Part shown: piece by piece, positions 32,501-44,500 of the stretch
Position numbering within the stretch: the stretch's first letter is position 1
How the letters are laid out: every line of letters starts with the position of its first letter
Program-made: the position numbers and the translations under genes
Origin: Choristoneura fumiferana
Lineage: Eukaryota > Arthropoda > Insecta > Lepidoptera > Tortricidae
Assembly (NCBI RefSeq): GCF_025370935.1
Contig: NC_133495.1
Location: forward strand, 186,001 to 250,000
Direction: 5' to 3'
Length of the DNA: 64,000 bases
Notes under the pieces: generated by a model
What the model was told of the DNA's origin: nothing
The model's database searches: none
What the model saw: only the letters and a program-made list of their open reading frames with translations

Positions 32501-35500
32501 TATTCAGGATATATTTCAGGACTATCCTGTAGAACCCTATAGGTTAGATTAGGTTAGTTTAATAACAATTCTGAGGTACATAGTAACCGTTTTAAAAAAA
32601 ACAAACCTGGCGCTGGCGGCTGCCTGGCGGGGTGGTGCACCCGTAAGTCCATAGGCTTGTGAACGGTGAGGGCCACGGTTTTGCATTCGTACGCCCCTCC
32701 CGCGCTCTTGTCTTCCGTCGCGTTCGCCTGGTAAAAAAAGACATATGTTTAGTCCTTTGAGCTAAGCATGCACTGAGATTAAGGGGCTGTTTCACCATCC
32801 ATTGATTAGCGTTAACCGACGGTTAAATGTGATGCCGTCTCCGTCTATTCGAACAAAACAAATAGATACGGCATCACGCCTAACTGCCAGTTAACACTAA
32901 TCAATGGATGGTGAAACAGCCCCTAAGTGTGAGCTGTTGTATCACGCCGTCCCTCTTCAATGTATCGCTTGAGAAAGAGGCGCTAAAATTGCTTGCGTTT
33001 AATCGCAGTGCGTGCTTAGTCTTATTCGTGAACGCTTGCAAAGCTTCATGTTAATTCAACATTGTTTTATCTTTGTCTGTGACATTAAGGGGCTGTTTCA
33101 CCATCCATTGATTAGTGTTAACTGACGGTTAAATGTGATGCCGTCTCCGTCTATTCGAACAAAACAAATAGAGACGGCATTACACCTAACCGCCAGTTAA
33201 CACTAACCAATGGATGGTGAAACAGCCCCTAACTGTTTCCGAACAAAAGCGACACATAAATCGATGGTCTAGAAGACAAATGTATTAAGTTATTTTTTTT
33301 ATTAATATTGAATGCCAAATATACAAAATAAGCATGCTCTTCCGTTTGCTTTTGTCAAAATAAAAAATAAAAATTTTGGCACTTAGCATTTTTCTACACC
33401 ATCAAAATTTTACCATCACGGATTTAAGTTTTGAATCGATCAAAAACATGTTTTTTTATTTAGGTGTGTAATATATGAATATGATATTAGTATATTACTA
33501 ATATTGCTCGAAAGTCAAATACGTATACGTATTTGTTATATGAAAAAAAATGCTAAAGGTGATTAAAAACACCGCCAGACGTGAGCGGTGTACCTTATAG
33601 TGCGGGTTGGGCCGGCGGCGGCAGCTCTCGACGGCACGCGTCTCCCAATCGCTCCAGTACACGCGACCTTCCCACACCGTCAGCGCGAACACGTGGTGCA
33701 GACGAAGCCAGGGCATTCGGTCTGTATACATAAGATTATTATAAAGGAGACGATTTGCTAGGACTTAGAAAACTCTAGGTAGGGAAAAATGTTATGACAC
33801 TTTTAACTGATGTTTCTCACAATCCACCAAAAGGCGGTACTGAGAGCGGCTTTTTTGACCTGTTGCTGTATCTTTCTCACTCTCTCCACTTTTGGCTTCC
33901 AAAACCTAGTCAGGCGCTTATCTAAAATAACTTAAAACTATGCAAGACTGTCAGACATTAGCATATGCTGAAAAAATACTCTAGACTGGCTGCCTCCCGT
34001 ATTCTACCTATGCCAGCCAGCCAGTATACGCTTGAAACATACAACTGCTATAAACATAGGAACTATCTAGGTGCTCAAAAACATCTGACGACGCCCGTAT
34101 CGATCCCGTAAAGTACCTTCCACCTACCTCTAGAGAAAAGCACCCTCACGCGCTTGCCATCCAGATCAGCGACAGCGATGTAGTCTTCCCGGGCATCAGC
34201 GAAGTACAGCTCTTGGGAAGCATGGCTGACCACCAGCGCGTTAGGCCAGCCCAGCCCGGCGCTGATGAGGATGGTGCGAGCCGAGCCGTCCATGCCGGCG
34301 CGGCCGATGTGCGGGGACATGCCCCAATCTGACCAGTAGATGGTGCTGGGGGAGAATATTTAATTTTAGTCATAATTCTAACAGTTTTTTTTATTTTTGG
34401 GGATAAATCGACACTTAAGTATAATAATTGTTTAAACTAAACTGTCACGATCTTGACTCATGATTATTACTCAATTGAGGCCTTAAGAGGATTAATTAGA
34501 GAGTTAAGAGGGTTAGTTCCGAAAGAATGTGACATCTGTCGACGAAAACAGATGTCGCTAGTGCTGCTGCTTAAGTAGCATAGTAGAAATAAGCAACCTG
34601 AGATATGTATGCATAGGAAAAAATCATGTCTAGATTCCTGTCCAGCAGTGGTGTAGGGGTTATAGCACGCAGCACGGATTGCTGAGGACCTGGGTTCGAT
34701 TTCCAGTGCTGGTCTCTTTTTCTGGTTTTTCTGTGCATCCATGTCTCAGTTTGTATTTTCGATAGGATTAATTAGCTAAATATTATTTTACGTTCGTTTA
34801 GCAGCGCGAGTTTTTAGAACTTCACCTTTATTACCTATACTCACAAATTGTCAAGGTGAATTTTTTTGCGTGATGAGATGACTTCCAGCGAATGCTCATA
34901 GTACTAAATCTTGAACAAAATTTTGATCATACATTAACTCACCCCCTAGCAGGATGCAAGGCCAACGCCCTTGGCTCCTGCAAGCCAGTGCGTATGAGCA
35001 CGCGGCGGTGCGTGCCGTCAGTGCGGGACACCTCGAGTGTGTCCGTGCCCTTATCGCACCAGTACACATTACCGGCCACCCAGTCTACCGCCAGTCCATC
35101 AGGGTTCTGGAGCGTGGCCCCGTGAAGTATCTATTGATGTATACAGATAAAATACGTTAGTTGATTGTTTTGCTGACTTTATTGACTCATATGGCCGTTC
35201 TGTTCCGGAACTCAGACAACTGAAATTTTGCATTGAGGTTATTTCTAGACGGATTTAACTAAATTATCGCTGTATTCTACAACAACTGGGCCCTAGTGCT
35301 AAATCCAGAGTCGCCAATTGCTGTAAAATTGGACGTAGAATAAACATTTTCATTGACTCCTTTTTTATTATTATCATGGGACACTTGACACCAATTGACC
35401 TAGTCCCAAAGCTTGACACTAGACAACGGATAAACATACTTAATATACAAGATCCGAGAACAAACATTCGTAATATTTATACAAATATCTGCCCCGGCCG

Positions 35501-38500
35501 GGATTTCCAGCGTCCGAGGTTCTCTAACCACTTGGCCATCTGGTCGTCAACTTTACTGACTGATATCGCTAAGCCCAAATCACTGAAGTAAGCGACTTGA
35601 ATTTTGGCAGAAATATTGTTTGAGAATCATAAAGATAAACTAAGGTTTTTTTTTGAAATTTTCACAGGATGGGCAGCTTGTCTATTTTTATTTTTCCACG
35701 GGTCCAAAATCTAGTTTTTTTTTTCCAGCCAGCTCTACCTTGTTCAATGTAATCGACCCCATTATAGAATTATTTAAATAGCTGGTGGAACGGTGAGTAC
35801 GAGTAACTTACCTGATAGTGTGATAACTCTTGCCCGGGCTCGCGGCAGGCTCGCTTTATGGAACTGCCCAGACGCGTGACGTCACTCCAGTACAGGCAGC
35901 GCCGCTCCCACTCCATGTCCAACGCCACGGCGTTGGTAAGGTTGTGTATCAGTAGAGAGCTCGCGTGCGCTTCGTCGAGGGACACGCGGCGGATGTAGTA
36001 GCGGTTTGTGAAGATTAGGGACGCTGGCTCATCTGGGAATAAGATTGTTTCATTACGATCGTGTGTCCATTGGTGCTGATCTCAGTATACAGGGTGGAAA
36101 GTTGAGATGGGGCAGCAATACTGGGCTAAGACACTAGCTTTAGTTAAAATGTTCAGTTTTTAGTTGGTTACATACCGTTTAATTTAATAATTATAATAAA
36201 GGATTCATATTCGTAAAAAACAACATGCGAAAGTTTCACTTTGCAAATTAGTACCCTACGAACTGTATGGAAAAAGTTTTCTTTGATTTGTGTGTGTTTT
36301 AGTACTCTTAACTTTAGTTGGTCTCAAAGAGTGTTTTAATCCTTGATAGAAATGGAACCGATTGGCATTTAAAAAAAAGTCAAATCTGACGATTTTCTCG
36401 CTGACTGTACATTTTATCATAAATATGTGAATGTCGATTGTCATCACTCAAAAAGTTCGTAAAGGTCCCCTAAGCTAGCAGCAAGGGATCTAGTAGCTGC
36501 CCTTGCTGCTTCATCTCAACTTTCCACCCTGTATAGTTTGTTCGGACGAAGGGCGCCCTGCAACGGCAGTTTTTTTTACACATATAACTGACCCATGATT
36601 CACCCCTATCTCACCTGATGAAAAGTGGTCATAATTGAACGTGTTTTGTATTGCTAGCAGATCGGCCTATTAAAAAGTCGTTGCGAGTTTTCGCACTGAA
36701 CTTTTCGGCCGCTTTAGTATATGCTACGCTATTTTCAGGCACTAGTCCCACTTCCGGTGAGTAGCGAGAAGTGTTTTCAGTCTGAAACTTTTGTCGCGCG
36801 ACTTTTGTCGCCCACCGGTGATGAGACTAGAGCCTTAAAAAGCTCGCACCTCAAAAAAATTCTGTATGAACTTTATACACATTATTTCAAGGGTTTGCGG
36901 ACTTATTGATTTGAGATATGATATTTTTCAAAGTATTACGACAACTCTGTATGACGGCGGTGGACAGACAGCCATTACAACAGTTTTTTTAACTTAAAAC
37001 TGACCCGTGTTTGACCCCAATCTCACCTGATGAAAAACACAGATGAGGCCAAAGGTCTATCTCACTGGTTCAGTATCAGCCTAGTTATGAGTACAAAGCT
37101 GTAACTTAAATTAGTGCGTGTTGCGGCAGCCGCCGGTTCGCGTGCTCCTGAGAGGAAGGGCTACGAAATAGCCCTAAACATGTCGAGCTAAACTCGGTTT
37201 AAGACGTGAGTTATCCGTTATAATAACATTTAACTTAAATTAGGATCAAAAACTATCACATCGAATTTTCGCCAAGTCACTTACTTGAAATTGGAGCGCA
37301 ACTGACGCCGTCTTCCATTAGCTTGTACCCATTCTCGCAAGAGCAAACAAAACTTCCTATCGTGTTCCTGGAACAATTAACTATTATTTGCCTTTGGTTC
37401 TCTTTCTCCCACAGTTCAATTCTTTGCGTAGGTTCTTCCCTAAATACAGGACTCTACAGAGAATAGCTTAATTATACTGTCAAAAATAATGATTAAAATA
37501 ATGGTAAGTTTATTTTGTTCTTCTTCATTGTAGGCTCGTCACAATAGCGAAGACGTCTTCACCAATTAATGAACTTCACCAGTTAAGGTGGTACAGTACT
37601 GACACGGACTTCAGCACAATTCATAAACTTACAACATGCAGTTTAGCCGGGCCGGCACCGAGTGGGGAACTAGCTACCCGCCGGGGTATCGCCGGCGCCG
37701 GCAGGACTCAACGCCGGGCCTCAAAGCGAGCCATACATTTTTGCTTCCCCGGCACCAACACGGCGCTACGCGGCGGCGGCTAATGGAAAAACGCCCATAG
37801 GGGATGCTTTTGCCTCGCATGGGACACCATAGTGGCTCTGCGTGTTACCTGTAGTGGTGGTCGCAGGGCGCGTCCTCTGCGCACTCGTCGACGTCTGCGC
37901 AGGCGCGGGGCGCTCGCCGCCAGCCCGCGCGGCACCAGCCCGTGTTACCTGCAGTGGTGGTCGCAGGGCGCGTCCTCTGCGCACTCGTCCACGTCTGCGC
38001 AGGCGCGGGGCGCTCGCCGCCAGCCCGCGCGGCACCAGCCCGTGTTACCTGCAGTGGTGGTCGCAGGGCGCGTCCTCTGCGCACTCGTCGACGTCTGCGC
38101 AGGCGCGGGGCGCTCGCCGCCAGCCCGCGCGGCACCAGCCCGTGTTACCTGCAGTGGTGGTCGCAGGGCGCGTCCTCTGCGCACTCGTCCACGTCTGCGC
38201 AGGCGCGGGGCGCTCGCCGCCAGCCCGCGCGGCACCAGCCCGTGTTACCTGCAGTGGTGGTCGCAGGGCGCGTCCTCTGCGCACTCGTCCACGTCTGCGC
38301 AGGCGCGGGGCGCTCGCCGCCAGCCCGCGCGGCACCAGCCCGTGTTACCTGCAGTGGTGGTCGCAGGGCGCGTCCTCTGCGCACTCGTCCACGTCTGCGC
38401 AGGCGCGGGGCGCGCGCCGCCAGCCCGCGCGGCACCAGCCCGTGTTACCTGCAGTGGTGGTCGCAGGGCGCGTCCTCTGCGCACTCGTCCACGTCTGCGC

Positions 38501-41500
38501 AGGCGCGGGGCGCTCGCCGCCAGCCCGCGCGGCACCAGCCCGTGTTACCTGCAGTGGTGGTCGCAGGGCGCGTCCTCTGCGCACTCGTCCACGTCTGCGC
38601 AGGCGCGGGGCGCTCGCCGCCAGCCCGCGCGGCACCAGCCCGTGTTACCTGCAGTGGTGGTCGCAGGGCGCGTCCTCTGCGCACTCGTCCACGTCTGCGC
38701 AGGCGCGGGGCGCGCGCCGCCAGCCCGCGCGGCACCAGCCCGTGTTACCTGCAGTGGTGGTCGCAGGGCGCGTCCTCTGCGCACTCGTCCACGTCTGCGC
38801 AGGCGCGGGGCGCTCGCCTCCAGCCCGCGCGGCACCAGCCCGTGTTACCTGCAGTGGTGGTCGCAGGGCGCGTCCTCTGCGCACTCGTCCACGTCTGCGC
38901 AGGCGCGGGGCGCTCGCCGCCAGCCCGCGCGGCACCAGCCCGTGTTACCTGCAGTGGTGGTCGCAGGGCGCGTCCTCTGCGCACTCGTCCACGTCTGCGC
39001 AGGCGCGGGGCGCGCGCCGCCAGCCCGCGCGGCACCAGCACGCGTGCCCCACCGGCAGCTCCGTGCAGTTGTGCGGGCAGCCGCCGTTGCGGATCATGCA
39101 CTCGTTTATATCTGGAAACGGAACAGTTTACCAGGCGGACCACAAATATAATGTAACAAGATCCCATGGCAGCCAGACTTTCGAGGAACGTATTTTAGGG
39201 TCGTCTAGCACGGGGTTGCCCCACACAAAGTGTCTGGCAATGAAGCAAGTGATTTCTAATATCATTCCGAACAAAATTAATAGAAAAACTAGCTGTTGAC
39301 CGCGACTCCGTCCCGCACAAGTATGAAAAATAGCTCACGTCCTTGGTATTCTAAAACTTTCATAAAATCGGTCAAGCCGTTTCGGAGGAGTTTGTTCACA
39401 AACACTATGACAAGAGGATTTTATATACTTAGATTGAGTTATAAAGTATGACGGAATTGAGGTGAATTTTTATGTCGTTTGATATGTGATATTTTTTTAA
39501 GCGTTTAATATTCAAATTTTATAGTTGGGATTGTTCTTACCTGCGTTAGAACTATATAGAGAAATCTTTCAGCCTTTATACTATAACGTAGGTTGGATAC
39601 CGCGGCAGCAGCCGCTGAGTCGCGTTGCTCCGAAGACGAAGGGCTACGGATTAGCCCGAAACATGTCAAGCTAAACTCGATTTAAGACGTGAGTTATCCG
39701 GGTCATTACATTTACATCGGATACTAAATGTAAGGACCAATACAATAAGCATCTTAGGCCACGTACGCACTATGCGGCTAACCGCGTGGTTTTAACGCAC
39801 CGTCTTTTACTCGAGCGAAAACTTGATAATTTGATTTGATGCCCAGGATAGGGAAGATTGGCGGAGGAATGGGGAGGCCTTTGCCCAGCAGTGGGACATA
39901 TTACCTACAGGCTACATAAAAAAAAATTGAAAAGGTATGGCGCGCTAAGATTTAAAACGTGAATTTTATCCGGGTTTATTTCACAAGTCGTATTGTTCAT
40001 ACAAATATGAAGATATAAAACCGGGACCTCAAGCATCACAGCCAGATACCACTGAGCTCATCACCGGAACGGACGGGGCCGGTTATCGATCGGACGTTAG
40101 TTGTACAGCCAGTGATGAGTGTAGCAAAGACTTACTGCACCGCCACTCGTCGCTGTAGTCGCCGCAGTCGTCGCGGCTGTCGCAGAGCGCGGCGCGCGGC
40201 ACGCAGGCGCGGTTGGAGCACTGCCACTCGCCCGCCGCGCACGCCGAGCGGGACGTCTGCGCCACGCCCAGGGCCGCGTCGTGCGCCGTCGCACGCGAGT
40301 ACGATGCTAAACATTAATCAAATTAAACAAAGAAGCCAGCTGCGGTTAAGGGTCGACAGTAAATAAATTGAGCCGTTAAATATAATCATCATCCCAGCCT
40401 ATATACGTCCCACTGCAGGCACAGGCCTCCCCTCACAATGAGAGGGCTTGGGCCATAGTTCCCACGCGGGCGGGCGGGGTTAAATATAATAATAGTTCAT
40501 TATTCTGAACGCCGCAAGCAGACGAATAAAAGTAGCATTGGGTAAATTCGGAAACGCCGGTCCGATTCTACTCCCCGGTCCACCCCGTATTCGCCACATT
40601 TCGGCGGTCGCTGGGAAACTGGTGTCGAATTCTTATAGTTTTTGTAAAGGTAGATTAAATATGTAATTACTAGCCGTTACCCGCGACTCCGTCCGCGCAA
40701 AATTCAGTTATCGCTATCACGCGGCAACTATGCAACTTTCCGGGACAAAAACTATCCTATGTCCTTCCACAGCACTCAAACTAACTGTATACCAAATTTC
40801 ATCTAAATCGGTCCAGCCGTTTAGACGTGATGAAGTAACAAACAAACAGACTTACAAACTTTCGCATTATAACATTACTGGGATGAATTCAGCAAATCAT
40901 GGAACGAACTGATGTGAAAGCAAACTATTTACTTTAATCTGTCCCCAATTTGTCGGAATACGGAAAACCCAAGATAAATGTAATAAAGGTTCTGTACCAA
41001 GAGGGGGGGAACACCTTACAAAAAATAAATAAAGTTAAAGTAGGGTTCTCAAACAAGAAACTTTCAGCGTTTTTACGTTAGCTACAGTCAACCACAAAAA
41101 TATCGATGCGGCCAAAGGTACAAATATATGTATACACGACTTTATTACCTTAATATTAAGGTCGTGCGTACATTTATTTTTGTAACTTTGGCCGTCTTCG
41201 TAGTTGACTGTATAAATTCCGTCGTGTGCTAGTCCGACTAAGACAGTCGGTTTTTCTTATCACAGTAACACAAATACACAAACATTTGACTTAATGAACA
41301 CTTACAGCACATAAACGGATCCTCATCGCTCCCCGCGCCCTCTCCCAGCCCGTCCAGGCAATGGTCTCTTCCATCACAGACCAGCTCGGGGGACAGGCAT
41401 CGCCCGGCGCAGTACAGAGCCCCGGGCTCGGCGCAGGGGTTCAACGCGGGGGTGGGGGCCGAAGGGGTCGAGGTGGGGGCCGCGGGCGCGCAGCCAGGGG

Positions 41501-44500
41501 GCTCGTCGGACCCGTCCGAGCAGTCCGCGTCGCCGTCGCAGTATAATCCCTGAGGTTGGAGGCATTGTCATCATCATCATCGCAGCCTATATAAGTTAAA
41601 CTGCTGGACACAGGCCTTCTCACAGAATAAGAGGGCTTGGGCCGTTGTTCCCAAGCGGGCCCAGTGCGGATTGAAAACATCACACACACAATTGAGTTAC
41701 TCAGGTTTGTGCAGGTTTCCTCACGATGTAAATTTCGAATGTAATTACGCACATGAATTTAGCAAAACTCAGAGATGCGAGCCCGGGTTTAACCCCACTA
41801 TCCTCTTTTTGAGAGGCCACAGTTCAAACCACTAAGCCACCACGTCGTGTCACATGGAATTCATAGTAATCTGAAAGGCCTGTGCCCACCAGTGGGACGT
41901 ATACAGGGTAGCTTCATTTAGATCGGTCAGTATGGGACAGTCTAAAACTATAAGTCATACGAAGATCTGTTCTTAGGAACCATGTCATCGATTTTAGTCA
42001 AAAGAAAAACTACATTGAAACATTTATGTCTTTTCAAGTTTAACCCCCTTATTCATAAACGACAATTAAACCTATTTTAGTTAAAATGCCGCTAAAATTC
42101 GTTTGTCCTTATCTGTCACTTCGACATTTGTATTTGTTAGAAAGGGACAAAGCATTTTTTAGTTAACATAGGCTTGTTAAGTTTTATGAATAAGGGGGTA
42201 AATGTTTAAATCCTAAATTAATTGTAAACATCATTTATTGTAACAACATTTAATGCAAATAAAATATATTTCTATTTCTATTAAAAAAAAAAGTGTTCTC
42301 AGTACAGGAATCGAACCAGGTTGGTTTGATATATATATTTCTATTTGGATATTGATAGTGTAGGTCATAAGCAATAAATGTTACTATGAAACATGATATC
42401 TAGAATGAATAAAATGCATTGTTTTGACATTTTAAATTATATTACTTTTTGTTTTAATTTTCAAAACGTCCGGCTTCGATTCCCGAATTGAGTAGAAGTT
42501 TTTTTTTATGTATGAATGCAGTTTTTCTTTTTAGCAAAATCGATGACATTATGGTTCTTAAGAACTGATCTCCGTATGTTTTATATTTTCAGGCTTTCCG
42601 ATACTGACCGATCTAAATGAGCCACTTCTGTATTGTATAGGCAGTTCTATGGGTAACGGCCACGTACCTCATGCAGGCAGGTCCTCTCGGCGGCGCAGCG
42701 GAAGGCGCGCGGCGCGCACGCGCAGTCGGCCTCGTCCTCCGCGAACTGGCAGTCGGCCACGCCGTCGCACCGCGCCGCTGACCTGATGCATAAAGAGCCG
42801 CAGGAGAACTCGTCCGGTGTGCACGCTGTTGTGTTCTTGTGACCTGTGTTGTGTGTTTCAATTGTTAAATAGCGTTTAAGTAAATAAAAGGGTTTGTACT
42901 TTTTAACACGCTACAGATTCAGATAGGTAGTAAACCAACCACTTGCTGAAAAAAAAAGAAAGGAAACAATTTACTCGTGATTTAAAAACCACTAATTTCT
43001 AAAGTTTGACTTAATTCTTTATGCAAAGAAGTTGCTTATTTACCAAAGTGATGTTTTCTTCCTTACCAATTTCACGAAAACCATTAAACTTAGACCCCTA
43101 GCAGATTGGAACAAAGTTATTGCAAATGAGCTCTAGTAAAACCTACTTAAACCAATAGGTCGAATCACCAATCGCCTGTATAAGAGTGTTATACTTCGGC
43201 AAGTTCAAATGCACTCGGTAGAATCTAGTTGCAGTCACCAATTATCAAAAAATCTTGATAAAGACAGCAAAGGCTCAATGCAACACACGACTGCAACGTT
43301 CGTATTTGTCAATGTCTATACATCAAACTATTACCGCAATGCATGAGTTCGTCGGAGCCGTCGCTGCAGTCGACTCGGCCGTCGCAGCGCCATGTCAGCG
43401 GGATGCACTCGATGCCCTCAGTGCTGCAACTGAATTGGTCCTCGCTGCACAACGTTTGAGGCGTCGTGGTGTCAAAGTGTTCTGTGGGAAGAAGGGAATA
43501 AGTTTTGTTCAAACATGGTCGTAAAATTTCGATGTCAATTTTGAAAATAAAAAACCCGAAGTGCTTCATAAGATGCACATATTTTATATTTTTTACTAAA
43601 ACGTCTATGGTTAAAAAAATAAAGCATTCCACACATTCCTTGAAACATAAATTGACTCTCCGGGCCTCGGTATTAATACTACGCCAGCCCGGAGCAGCGC
43701 GCGGGCAGCGTGTGCGGTCAGTCTGCCGGTGTAATGTTACTGACCGGGGCTGCAGCCGGCCTCGTCCGCCCCGTCGGGGCAGTCGGGCGCGCCGTCGCAG
43801 CGCCACTGCGGCAGGTAGCAGCCGCCGCCCGCGCCGCACGGCAGCGCGCCGGCGCCCAGCGTGTGCGGTCAGTCTGCCGGTGTAATGTTACTGACCGGGG
43901 CTGCAGCCGGCCTCGTCCGCCCCGTCGGGGCAGTCGGGCGCGCCGTCGCAGCGCCACTGCGGCAGGTAGCAGCCGCCGCCCGCGCCGCACGGCAGCGCGC
44001 CGGCGCCCAGCGTGTGCGGTCAGTCTGCCGGTGTAATGTTACTGACCGGGGCTGCAGCCGGCCTCGTCCGCCCCGTCGGGGCAGTCGGGCGCGCCGTCGC
44101 AGCGCCACTGCGGCAGGTAGCAGCCGCCGCCCGCGCCGCACGGCAGCGCGCCGGCGCCCAGCGTGTGCGGTCAGTCTGCCGGTGTAATGTTACTGACCGG
44201 GGCTGCAGCCGGCCTCGTCCGCCCCGTCGGGGCAGTCGGGCGCGCCGTCGCAGCGCCACTGCGGCAGGTAGCAGCCGCCGCCCGCGCCGCACGGCAGCGC
44301 GCCGGCGCCCAGCGTGTGCGGTCAGTCTGCCGGTGTAATGTTACTGACCGGGGCTGCAGCCGGCCTCGTCCGCCCCGTCGGGGCAGTCGGGCGCGCCGTC
44401 GCAGCGCCACTGCGGCAGGTAGCAGCCGCCGCCCGCGCCGCACGGCAGCGCGCCGGCGCCCAGCGTGTGCGGTCAGTCTGCCGGTGTAATGTTACTGACC

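Noticed and set aside
37832..39299. Plus-strand open frames of 404-485 codons (all three frames)
   Set aside because: They are artefacts of a stop-free 100-bp repeat read in rotating frames, antisense to EGF exon e24; no domain and no homologous frame in the unexpanded left copy.
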